From Plectonema cf. radiosum LEGE 06105 (GTDB taxonomy: Bacteria; Cyanobacteriota; Cyanobacteriia; Cyanobacteriales; Nostocaceae): a stretch of DNA of 42,196 bases. Below the pieces are notes generated by a model that had not been told where the DNA came from, ran no database searches, and worked only from the letters and a program-made list of their open reading frames with translations. Location of the stretch: assembly GCF_015207665.1 (NCBI RefSeq), contig NZ_JADEWL010000053.1:1-42196 (forward strand), read 5' to 3'. A program made the translations under genes and the position numbers. Positions 1 through 6,542 of the stretch are shown here, piece by piece. The first letter of the stretch is position 1. The number at the start of each line of letters is the position of its first letter.

Positions 1-104
1 CTCCATCCCCCCATCTCCCTTTCCTAAGATAGTGTCATGTAACGAAATATTGCGTTTAAATATAATTATAAGTATTAGGCTATTTTTTGGGAATTTTAGC
101 AATT

Positions 105-521
105 ATGACAATTTCAAATAGTGAATTCAAAGTAAATAAATCAGAAGAAGAATGGAAGCAACTTTTGACACCAGAGCAGTTTCAAGTTTTGCGTAAACAC
201 GGTACAGAGCGTGCTGGTACAAGTCCCTTAGACAAAAATTATGACGAAGGAACTTACATATGTTCCGGTTGCGGTCAGCCTCTGTTTACTTCAGAAACTA
301 AATTTAATAGCGGTACTGGTTGGCCGAGTTTTTACGCACCTATAGAAGGCGCAATTGAGACATCGGTAGACAAAAAGTTGTTTATGACTAGAATCGAAGT
401 TCATTGTAGTAATTGTGGCGGACACTTGGGTCACGTATTCCCTGATGGTCCGAAACCTACTGGTCAGCGTTATTGCATGAACGGTGTATCGCTGGAATTT
501 CAACCCAAAGAATCAGCTTAA
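105..521 (+). CDS. msrB: Peptide-methionine (R)-S-oxide reductase MsrB
   Basis: This enzyme reduces the R epimer of methionine sulfoxide in oxidised proteins, normally using thioredoxin, in the cytoplasm. The 138-residue protein is a complete single MsrB domain. Two zinc CxxC pairs are visible at about C53/C56 and C101/C104, GTGWPSF lies near residue 70, and the catalytic cysteine is in RYCMNG at about C124. The usual Asn-Ser after the catalytic Cys region reads Asn-Gly here. I chose the ATG at 105. An in-frame TTG at 87 would add six residues but offers nothing better. It is a stand-alone gene followed by a long repeat block. Family assignment is firm; regulation is not visible. Confidence 0.95.
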   Translation: MTISNSEFKVNKSEEEWKQLLTPEQFQVLRKHGTERAGTSPLDKNYDEGTYICSGCGQPLFTSETKFNSGTGWPSFYAPIEGAIETSVDKKLFMTRIEVHCSNCGGHLGHVFPDGPKPTGQRYCMNGVSLEFQPKESA

Positions 522-537
522 TTTAGTAGTTACGTTC

Positions 538-601
538 AGAAGTCGGGTTTTTAGGAAAAATATCTCTTACAAATCACAAACCCTGTAAAAACCCGACTTC
601 T
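538..601. repeat. Perfect 16-bp inverted repeat, agaagtcgggtttt family (possible terminator)
   Basis: Arms at 538-553 and 586-601 are perfect reverse complements (agaagtcgggttttta and taaaaacccgacttct) around a 32-base loop. The arm ends in a T-run on both strands, which would suit a bidirectional terminator between the convergent msrB and PpiC genes. The same arm recurs at least five more times in the window, always between genes. Confidence 0.75.
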
Positions 602-619
602 TACCCCCACGGAAAATTC

Positions 620-657
620 AGAAGTCGGGTTTTAAGTGTTATAAAAACTCGACTTCT
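620..657. repeat. Inverted repeat, agaagtcgggtttt family, second copy
   Basis: Arms 620-633 and 644-657 pair over 14 bases with one mismatch (cccg against ctcg) and a 10-base loop. It directly abuts the MITE-like element that follows. Confidence 0.7.
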
Positions 658-659
658 TA

Positions 660-851
660 GAGGATATTTTGAAAGTCTAATTTAATACTGGCGGTTGAAA
701 CCGCGTCTACACAGTCAAAACCCACCTAGGTGGCTTTAAATATCCTTGATGCGGGGTTAGTCCGCGTTAGCGCAGCTTGCGTCTTAGCGCATAGGCGGAC
801 TTTGCTTGTGTAGTAGCGGTTTAAACCGCTGGATACTTTTAAAACATCCTC
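660..851. mobile_element. MITE-like element, copy 1 (192 bp)
   Basis: The element begins gaggatatttt and ends aaaacatcctc. Inside the outer inverted repeat is a second one: tggcggttgaaaccgc at the left and gtagcggtttaaaccgc at the right. The flanks are tta at 657-659 and tta at 852-854, consistent with a 3-bp target duplication. No transposase is encoded. A 163-bp relative lies at 3790-3952 and a relative lacking the outer repeat lies inside the DUF928 reading frame at 12376-12563. Confidence 0.75.
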
Positions 852-858
852 TTACTTC

Positions 859-1593
859 TTACCTTATAATTTCAAATTCCAATTGTTCCATCTGTTCTTT
901 GAGCCATTCAGAAAACAAATTGTTAAGGATTTTCGAGCGTAGCATTTCATTCAACTCCGGCTGAATAATTTCTTCTACAAAAATTAAATTTACTCCCTCA
1001 GATGTGATAATTGGTTTGATAATTTGAGGTGGAGTAGCTGCAAATACAGCCGCTGATATTTCTGGCTTTAAATCTGTACGATTAAGTATTCCTTTATATC
1101 CACCAGTACGACGTAAAGATGTGTCCTGAATATATTCGTGAGCAACTTCAGGAAAAGTTATTTCACCTTCAGCAATTGCATAAAACATTTCCATGGCTAA
1201 ATCTTCGTCATCAAACACCACTTCATATAGAACTACTTGTGTATAATCCAATTGATTTTCAACAAACACAGCTTCAACTTTCTGGGCAAATAAGTATTCT
1301 GTTAACTTTGAAGAAATCACAGTAACATAAACCAATTCTTCAAAATCATCTAAAGAAAGACGATGCTTTTGTAACCATGTCCAAGTTGCATCAGCGCTCT
1401 TAAGCTGACTCATTAACCGTACATTATCCGCTGCTTGTTGAAGTTCTTCCGCTTCTGCTTTAATACCTACTTCTTGTGCCGCATTGATAATGATTTTACG
1501 AGTGAGAATGTTCTCAACTACAGTAGGAATTTGACAAGAAAGTTTGATTTCATGAAGAATTTCTTCTGGTTTGATTGCGTAAACTACTGACAT
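859..1593 (-). CDS. PpiC/parvulin-type peptidyl-prolyl isomerase, export-cassette associated
   Basis: This 244-residue protein resembles parvulin-type prolyl isomerases. It has a SurA-N-like helical half (about residues 5-95) and a rotamase-like half (about 115-205) containing TSLRRTGGYKG, followed by a charged helical tail. It has no signal peptide, so it probably acts in the cytoplasm. I chose the ATG at 1593, which is preceded by a good aaggag ribosome site. The longer open frame to 1824 overlaps the upstream HTH gene and reads through a hairpin. Stand-alone PpiC proteins of this size often sit beside double-glycine peptide exporters in cyanobacteria, as here. I infer that it holds or folds the crystallin precursors before export; that role is not shown by the sequence. 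Confidence 0.8.
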   Translation of the reverse strand: MSVVYAIKPEEILHEIKLSCQIPTVVENILTRKIIINAAQEVGIKAEAEELQQAADNVRLMSQLKSADATWTWLQKHRLSLDDFEELVYVTVISSKLTEYLFAQKVEAVFVENQLDYTQVVLYEVVFDDEDLAMEMFYAIAEGEITFPEVAHEYIQDTSLRRTGGYKGILNRTDLKPEISAAVFAATPPQIIKPIITSEGVNLIFVEEIIQPELNEMLRSKILNNLFSEWLKEQMEQLEFEIIR

Positions 1594-1619
1594 ATAACAA
1601 CTCCTTAATATCACGGGAT

Positions 1620-1653
1620 AGAAGTCGGGTTTCGTGAAAGTTACCCGACTTCT
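1620..1653. repeat. Hairpin, agaagtcgggt family, between the HTH and PpiC genes
   Basis: Arms 1620-1630 (agaagtcgggt) and 1643-1653 (acccgacttct) are perfect reverse complements with a 12-base loop. It lies in the 142-base gap between the HTH stop and the PpiC start, so it could attenuate read-through or stabilise a processed transcript. Confidence 0.65.
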
Positions 1654-1735
1654 GGGGTCTACAAAAAAATACTTACTAGTTTTACTCTCCTTATTTCTTT
1701 CCTCCGCGTTCTCCGTGTCTAATAAGGTTTTTAAA

Positions 1736-2290
1736 TCAGTAATCTTGTGCCATGAACCGAGCAACAAAATTAAGCGGACAAACAAAATTAGGCTGAGAAT
1801 TTGATTGGATGTCGTGAATAGCAATGCTCGAATATTTAGCTGTAGTTTCCCGTCTTTGTCGAGTCGAAAGCCCCATTTCTTTCAGCAGACGGTTAATATG
1901 ACAAGCACTAACCTGAATGCCGAATTCTTTCCCTAGATGCTTGCTTAACCATTGCGCTGTCCAGCGTTCAAACGAATAACCATAATCGCGGGGACTACTG
2001 CTTGCTAGTTTTTTGAGACGCTCAAGATATTGCTGATTTACGGTTTTTGGTCGTCCCACCGGACAGTCATTCCAACGATGCGCGTTACCTGTCTGTGCCA
2101 TTGCAATCCAGTGACGTGCGGTTTCTTGAGCGCATCCTAGTGCTTTACAGATTTGTGCTTGAGATTGACCTGCATCCGCAAGCAGCATAATTTCAATGCG
2201 ACAGCGATACTCTGGACGCAAGTCAGTTTCTAGATTCTTTAGTAGCAGCTTGTGCTGAAAAGCCGTTAAATAAAGTCCTTGATTTTCCAC
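1736..2290 (-). CDS. Solo helix-turn-helix protein resembling the DNA-binding half of IS630-type transposases
   Basis: The 184-residue protein has two helix-turn-helix regions. The first is at about residues 35-75 (with GQSQAQICKALGC). A second, winged-helix-like part lies at about 85-150 (with SACHINRLLKEMGLS). This is the layout of the N-terminal half of IS630/Tc1-type transposases, but no DDE catalytic domain follows here or nearby. The tail is unrelated and ends PLNFVARFMAQDY. The start is GTG at 2290, backed by a strong aggagg seven bases upstream. It lies upstream of the PpiC gene in the same direction and is divergent from the crystallin genes. I infer a domesticated DNA-binding protein that may regulate the export cassette. 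A truncated transposase remnant is the alternative, though the intact frame and strong ribosome site argue against that. Confidence 0.7.
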   Translation of the reverse strand: MENQGLYLTAFQHKLLLKNLETDLRPEYRCRIEIMLLADAGQSQAQICKALGCAQETARHWIAMAQTGNAHRWNDCPVGRPKTVNQQYLERLKKLASSSPRDYGYSFERWTAQWLSKHLGKEFGIQVSACHINRLLKEMGLSTRQRRETTAKYSSIAIHDIQSNSQPNFVCPLNFVARFMAQDY

Positions 2291-2592
2291 AGCGATTCCT
2301 CCTGGTAAAACTTGTAGAGTGAGAAATTTTTAATCTCCCAAGTCTGCTTACTTATTTGAATCAAAAGTCCCGTAATTCTGCCACTCGTTACAATACTTTA
2401 CAATTATTGGCTGAATGCTTGTAAATCAAGATTTTCAGCTATTAATGTGCCTGGACGGAGTAGAATTAGCCAGGTAAAACTAGGGAATTAGAAATATCAT
2501 TTTCATCGGACTTATGCTGTATAAACCCGGTTTCTTCGTCGATAATCTGCTGCTAAAAATAACGATTTTGCATAAAAAGCGAGTTTTTAGGG

Positions 2593-2611
2593 TCATAAAA
2601 ACATATTTAAA
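2593..2611 (+). promoter_or_regulatory. 19-bp motif shared with the sigma-factor upstream region
   Basis: tcataaaaacatatttaaa here matches tcataaagccatatctaaa at 8313-8331 at 16 of 19 bases. Both copies are also preceded by gcataaaa (2570 and 8299), with spacing that differs by nine bases. It may be a shared promoter or operator. The AT-rich background makes this only suggestive. Confidence 0.35.
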
Positions 2612-2757
2612 TTTAAATTCAAAAGTTTCAAATCATCAAAACATAACTGCTTGAATTATGCGTTTAAAATCAATTTAAACCCCTTGTTTTTCTCCAAAAA
2701 ATTTAGCAATATTAAATTGTAATTAGCAAAGACACAGTTAATTACAAGCAACAAATA

Positions 2758-2818
2758 AATAGATTGTTTCTTTAACCAATTATTTATTGTTGGAAACAAT
2801 TTATTTGTTAATTAACAA
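2758..2818 (+). promoter_or_regulatory. Operator-like inverted repeats upstream of crystallin gene 1
   Basis: Two nested symmetries are visible. Arms aatagattgttt (2758-2769) and aaacaatttatt (2794-2805) pair at 11 of 12 positions across a 24-base spacer. They are followed at once by the perfect 14-bp palindrome ttgttaattaacaa (2805-2818). Both are conserved before crystallin gene 2. They sit 30-90 bases before the start codon, suitable for an operator or a structured 5' leader. Confidence 0.5.
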
Positions 2819-2847
2819 CAAAATTAAAAATGTATCAGGAGAAAAAA

Positions 2848-3180
2848 ATGAAAGAATCTCACAATGAACAACTGTTTCAGGAACTTGGTAATGAAGTTGC
2901 TGCTACCTGTAGTGGAGGTGTTGCATATTTGTACCAGAATGATGGATTTGGAGGACGAAAGCTGACGTTTTATGAAGGTACAAACGACCTTCGGAGGTGG
3001 GGTTTTAACGACCAGACCTCATCTATTAAAATAAGAGGGAATGAACGATGGACTTTTTATCAAAACGTAGGTAGAACAGGAAAGGCTGTAACTCTAGGAA
3101 AAGGAGACTACAATTTATATCAATTACGGCAAAGAGGGATTGCAAACGACTCAATTAGCTCTCTCAAACGTGTAGGATAA
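2848..3180 (+). CDS. Double-glycine-leader beta-gamma-crystallin protein, copy 1
   Basis: A 110-residue precursor. Residues 1-24 form a leader rich in LFQELGNEVAAT that ends in Ser-Gly-Gly, the site cleaved by C39 peptidases. The predicted mature part (about 86 residues) is one beta-gamma-crystallin domain with two Greek keys. Each key carries the calcium-binding motif (N/D)(N/D)xx(S/T)S, seen as NDQTSS and NDSISS, with FxGRKL-type aromatic/glycine spacing (GFGGRKL). I chose the ATG at 2848 because the ribosome site caggag directly precedes it; the ATG at 2830 lies upstream of that site. It is tandemly duplicated with the next gene, leaders and 5' regions included. The neighbouring C39 exporter and HlyD gene make it the likely secreted cargo. 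Its extracellular job, such as matrix, adhesion or signalling, is unknown. Confidence 0.88.
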   Translation: MKESHNEQLFQELGNEVAATCSGGVAYLYQNDGFGGRKLTFYEGTNDLRRWGFNDQTSSIKIRGNERWTFYQNVGRTGKAVTLGKGDYNLYQLRQRGIANDSISSLKRVG

Positions 3181-3227
3181 ATCTTCTAGGACTTAGCAAC
3201 GTCGGTAAATTAATAGTTGTAGGGTGC

Positions 3228-3277
3228 GTGACGCTTTAAGAAATGAAGGTATGTATTTATAAGACTTGTAGCGTCAC
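3228..3277. repeat. gtgacgct/agcgtcac inverted repeat downstream of crystallin gene 1
   Basis: Arms at 3228-3235 and 3270-3277 are perfect 8-base complements, a form often seen in cyanobacterial intergenic repeats. It may contribute a terminator-like fold after crystallin gene 1. There is no clear U-tract. Confidence 0.45.
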
Positions 3278-3360
3278 TTACCATCCCAGATTTGTAATTG
3301 TTGTAAGTCTTTTTTACCTTCTGTATCCGTTCTAAGATTTTTGCTTAGATTGTCAAAAGA

Positions 3361-3421
3361 AATAGATTGTTTAAATAATAAATTAGTTATTGATAACAAT
3401 CTATTTGTTAATTGATAACAA
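3361..3421 (+). promoter_or_regulatory. Operator-like inverted repeats upstream of crystallin gene 2
   Basis: Arms aatagattgtt (3361-3371) and aacaatctatt (3395-3405) are perfect 11-base complements with a 23-base spacer. A second symmetry, ttgtta/taacaa (3405-3421), follows immediately. This repeats the arrangement before crystallin gene 1 although the spacer sequence differs. The arms are therefore better conserved than the bases between them. Confidence 0.55.
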
Positions 3422-3450
3422 AACAATTCATACTTATCAGGAGAAAAAAC

Positions 3451-3762
3451 ATGAAAGAAGTTCAAAATCAACAACTGTTTCAAGAACTTGCTAATGAAGT
3501 TGCTGCTACTTGTAGTGGAGGTGTTGCACAGCTATATGAACATCCCAATTTTAGAGGACGTAAATTGACATTTCGCTATGGTACTAATGACCTTCGTAAG
3601 TACAACTTCAACGACAAAACTTCATCTATTACCATTTCACCAGGAGAAACATGGGCATTTTATCGTGATATAAACTATGGAGGTCCGAGAACAGTTCTCA
3701 CAGGGGGAAGGCACCCTTATGTTATTCCGAACGACTCAATTAGTTCTCTCAAACGCATTTGA
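3451..3762 (+). CDS. Double-glycine-leader beta-gamma-crystallin protein, copy 2
   Basis: A 103-residue paralogue of the preceding gene. Its leader (residues 1-24, with LFQELANEVAAT and ending SGG) differs from copy 1 at only four or five positions. The mature domain (about 79 residues) has diverged more and is shorter in the second Greek key. Both calcium motifs, NDKTSS and NDSISS, are kept. The start is ATG 3451, six bases after caggag; the open frame from 3412 lies upstream of that site. Strong leader conservation beside a diverged mature part is what is expected when one exporter handles several cargoes. I infer secretion through the C39 ABC exporter encoded downstream. Confidence 0.88.
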   Translation: MKEVQNQQLFQELANEVAATCSGGVAQLYEHPNFRGRKLTFRYGTNDLRKYNFNDKTSSITISPGETWAFYRDINYGGPRTVLTGGRHPYVIPNDSISSLKRI

Positions 3763-4119
3763 GAAATTTAGCTTCTTTATCCGTCCTAAGAGGATGTTTT
3801 AAAAGTCTAAATTAATACTTTATCTGGCGACTATAAGTCGCGGCTACACAAACAAAACCCGCGCAGGCGGGTTTTAAATTAAATAGTCCACGCAGGTGGA
3901 CTTTGTTTTTGTAGTAGCGGTTTAAACCGCCGGATAGTTTTAAAACATCCTCTAAGATTTTTGCTCAAATTGTGAAATTAACAAATAGATTGTTTAATTG
4001 TTTCAAGTGCTTCTACAGGATAAGTCCAAGCTGAGCTATACGCTCTAACTTAAAGCTAATAGGGGCGAAATATTTTTCGTCCCCTATTCTTAATATTTAA
4101 TTAATACAGGTTATTAAAG
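3763..4119. other. Intergenic region before the exporter gene: MITE insertion in a partial third 5'-region copy
   Basis: No gene is supported. After the MITE (3790-3952), the sequence taagatttttgctcaaattgtg...atagattgttt matches the crystallin gene 2 upstream region for about 40 bases and then diverges. This looks like the remnant of a third repeat unit, or a shared regulatory half-site for the exporter. The exporter start is preceded only by a weak ribosome site (acagg). Confidence 0.6.
3790..3952. mobile_element. MITE-like element, copy 2 (163 bp)
   Basis: Ends gaggatgttttaaaa and ttttaaaacatcctc are perfect 15-base inverted repeats. An inner pair includes gtagcggtttaaaccgcc. The element is flanked by taa at 3787-3789 and taa at 3953-3955. 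The paralogous site at 3324-3345 reads tatccgttctaagattt without the element, giving an empty-site comparison that supports insertion with a TAA (or TA) duplication. Confidence 0.85.
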
Positions 4120-6351
4120 ATGCGATATGAAACTGTACTCCAACACAGTGAAGAAGACTGCGGTGCGGCTTGTCTAGCAACTATCGCCAAACACTACCGA
4201 CGCACCTTTGCCATCGGTCGTATTCGGGAAGCGGTTGGTACAGGCTCGCGGGGAACGACTTTATTAGGACTTTATCGAGGGGCAGAAATCCTGGGATTTA
4301 ATGCTCGTAAAGTCAAAGCTAATCCAGAATTGCTCGACCAATTGCATAAGGCTCCTTTACCTGCGGTGATTCACTGGAAAGGCTATCATTGGGTAGTTTT
4401 ATACGGACAAAAAGGGAAAAAATACGTAATTGCCGACCCTGGTGTAGGTATCCGTTATCTGACTCGTAAAGAGTTGATTGAGGGTTGGGGTAATGGCATT
4501 ATGCTGCTACTTGAACCTGATGATAGCCGCTTTTACGAACAACCCGAAGATAAAGTTGGTGGTTTTTGGCGATATCTCAAGCGGGTTTTGCCTTATCGCG
4601 CTATTCTTGCTCAGGCGATCGCCATTAATATTGCCATCGGTTTGCTCTCCCTTGTCTCCCCGTTGATGATGCAACTGCTCACCGATGATGTCTTAGTACG
4701 AGGAGATACTCAATTACTAACGGTAGTCGCAATCGGTGCGATTGTCATGAGTTTATTCAGCAGTGCGATCGGTTTGGTTCAGTCGCACCTAATCGGTCAC
4801 TTTGGTCAACGGCTGCAATTAGGACTGATTCTAGAATACGGACGGCAACTGTTGCGCTTACCTCTAAGTTATTTTGAAGGACGACGTAGTGGGGAAGTAG
4901 TTAGTCGTATTGCTGATGTGGATCATATTAATGCCTTAGTTTCCGAAATTGTCCTTGGTTTACCCAGTCAATTTTTTATTGGCTTGATTTCCTTGGGCTT
5001 TATGCTGTTTTATAGTTGGGGATTAACTCTGGCTTCTCTAGGTGCTTTTATAATTGTTACCCTGCTCAACTTGTTGTTTCTCCCTGCTTTACGACAAAAA
5101 ACCCGCAGCCAAATCGTTTTAAGTACAGAAAACCAAGGCTTTCTTGTAGAAACTTTTCGTGGTGTGCAGGTGCTAAAAACTACTCAAGCAACTCCCCAAG
5201 CTTGGCAGGAATACCAAAGGAATTATGGTCGTCTAGCTAATTTAGGCTGGACTACGATGAAACTGGGACTTTACAGCGGCACAATTACTAGTATTGTTTC
5301 TACTTGTACGAGTATTGCTTTACTCTGGCTAGGTTCATATCTAGTGATTAATGACACTTTAAGTATTGGTCAATTGTTAGCCTTTAGCGGTATGAGTGCC
5401 AATTTTCTGGGCTTTCTGAGTTCGGTGATTGGCTTAATTGATGAGTTTATTACGGCTCAGATTGTTATTCAACGTTTAACTGAGGTGATTGATGCAACTC
5501 CAGAAGATGGAAAGGACGAGAAAAAACCTTGGGCTGAAATTGAAGGGAATACAGATATTATCTGCACCAACTTAAATTTTCATCATGCAGGTAGAGTTGA
5601 CCTGTTGGAAGATTTTTCCTTGACTTTTCCTGGTGGTCAAGCCATTGCTTTAATTGGTAAATCTGGCTGTGGTAAAAGTACCCTTGCGAAATTAATTGCT
5701 GGTTTATATTTTCTTCAATCTGGGAATATTCGCTATGGAATTTATAATCAACAAGACCTGTCAATGGAATGTTTACGACAACAGGTAGTGTTAGTACCTC
5801 AAGAAGCACATTTTTGGAGTCGTTCAATTATCGATAATTTCCGCTTCAGCTATCCTCAAATTAGTTTTGCAAAAATTGTTCAAGCTTGCGAGATTGCTGG
5901 TGCAGATGAGTTTATTAGTAAATTACCAGATAAATATCAAACTATTTTAGGTGAATTTGGCGCGAATCTCTCTGGTGGTCAAAAACAGAGGTTAGCTATA
6001 GCCAGAGCCATAGTTACTGACCCACCGATATTAATTTTAGATGAATCAACCGGCGCTCTCGACCCAGTAAGTGAGAGTCTTGTATTAGATAGACTACTTT
6101 CCCACCGACAAGGTAAAACCACAATTCTGATTAGCCATCGTCCCAAGGTGATTGAACGAGCCGATTGGATTGTACTGTTAGAGGAAGGACACTTGAAAAT
6201 TCAAGGTACTCCAGAAACTCTGCGGCAATTGCCTGGTGAGCATTTACATTTCCTAGACGGTGTTGTTTCAACAACTATTTCAACAACAAGTTTAATCTTA
6301 AACTCCTCTAATTCTCACTCTAATGGTAAATCTCCTGCAATCATCAAATAA
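4120..6351 (+). CDS. Peptidase-containing ABC exporter (C39 peptidase-TM-NBD)
   Basis: The 743-residue protein is a full peptidase-containing ABC transporter (PCAT). The N-terminal C39 domain shows Gln8, catalytic Cys14 in EEDCGAACL, His90 in GYHWVVLYG and Asp106 in ADPGVG. It cuts double-glycine leaders on the cytoplasmic side during export. Six membrane segments follow at about residues 160-430. The ATPase domain has Walker A GKSGCGKST, signature LSGGQKQR, Walker B ILILDEST and an H-loop in ISHRP. The Ser/Thr/Asn-rich tail after about 715 is unusual and probably dispensable. It lies downstream of the two double-glycine crystallin genes and upstream of an HlyD adaptor, so it probably forms the inner-membrane part of a type I-like secretion route for those proteins. 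In Synechococcus elongatus a related exporter (PteB) secretes biofilm-promoting GG-leader proteins. Confidence 0.95.
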   Translation: MRYETVLQHSEEDCGAACLATIAKHYRRTFAIGRIREAVGTGSRGTTLLGLYRGAEILGFNARKVKANPELLDQLHKAPLPAVIHWKGYHWVVLYGQKGKKYVIADPGVGIRYLTRKELIEGWGNGIMLLLEPDDSRFYEQPEDKVGGFWRYLKRVLPYRAILAQAIAINIAIGLLSLVSPLMMQLLTDDVLVRGDTQLLTVVAIGAIVMSLFSSAIGLVQSHLIGHFGQRLQLGLILEYGRQLLRLPLSYFEGRRSGEVVSRIADVDHINALVSEIVLGLPSQFFIGLISLGFMLFYSWGLTLASLGAFIIVTLLNLLFLPALRQKTRSQIVLSTENQGFLVETFRGVQVLKTTQATPQAWQEYQRNYGRLANLGWTTMKLGLYSGTITSIVSTCTSIALLWLGSYLVINDTLSIGQLLAFSGMSANFLGFLSSVIGLIDEFITAQIVIQRLTEVIDATPEDGKDEKKPWAEIEGNTDIICTNLNFHHAGRVDLLEDFSLTFPGGQAIALIGKSGCGKSTLAKLIAGLYFLQSGNIRYGIYNQQDLSMECLRQQVVLVPQEAHFWSRSIIDNFRFSYPQISFAKIVQACEIAGADEFISKLPDKYQTILGEFGANLSGGQKQRLAIARAIVTDPPILILDESTGALDPVSESLVLDRLLSHRQGKTTILISHRPKVIERADWIVLLEEGHLKIQGTPETLRQLPGEHLHFLDGVVSTTISTTSLILNSSNSHSNGKSPAIIK

Positions 6352-6542
6352 TATCAAGTTAAGAAGGCAAGGAACAGGAGATAGGAAATTTACCAATTAC
6401 CTATTAGACATCTGGTGGAAATTAATTATGCGTCATCCAGAAACCTTGTAGAGACGCGAAATTTCGCGTCTCTACATTCTTTTTCGGAGATGTCTATTAC
6501 CTATTACCAATTACCTATTACCAATTCCCCATTCCAATTATC
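6352..6542. repeat. Palindrome and seven-base tandem repeats between exporter and HlyD genes
   Basis: A perfect 28-base palindrome (gtagagacgcgaaa and its complement) occupies 6448-6475. Imperfect seven-base units (tacctat/taccaat) run from about 6495 to 6530, directly before the HlyD start. Related palindromes occur at 36635-36664 and 39261-39281. The repeat does not obviously break the exporter-HlyD operon, but it could fold in the mRNA. Confidence 0.7.

Larger units (their letters stand above)
522..858. other. Intergenic repeat block between msrB and the PpiC gene
   Basis: No gene is supported here. The interval holds two hairpins of the agaagtcgggtttt family (538-601 and 620-657) and a complete MITE-like element (660-851) that ends only a few bases from the PpiC stop codon. 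The two genes converge on this block, so the hairpins may end transcription from either side. Confidence 0.8.
2291..2847. other. Divergent intergenic region between HTH and crystallin genes
   Basis: No gene is supported. The region is AT-rich and carries the divergent promoters. Two notable parts are a 19-base motif at 2593-2611, shared with the region upstream of the sigma-factor gene, and two nested palindromes at 2758-2818 just before the first crystallin gene. I could not place a -35/-10 pair with confidence. Confidence 0.6.

Noticed and set aside
538-860. tRNA or structured RNA gene
   Set aside because: The symmetry is explained by hairpin repeats and a MITE; no cloverleaf or conserved tRNA boxes are seen.
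1594-1824. N-terminal extension of the PpiC reading frame
   Set aside because: It overlaps the upstream HTH gene, reads through a hairpin repeat, and the internal ATG at 1593 has a clear aaggag ribosome site and family-like start.
1736-2290. Complete IS630 insertion sequence
   Set aside because: There is no DDE-domain frame and no inverted repeats bounding the gene.
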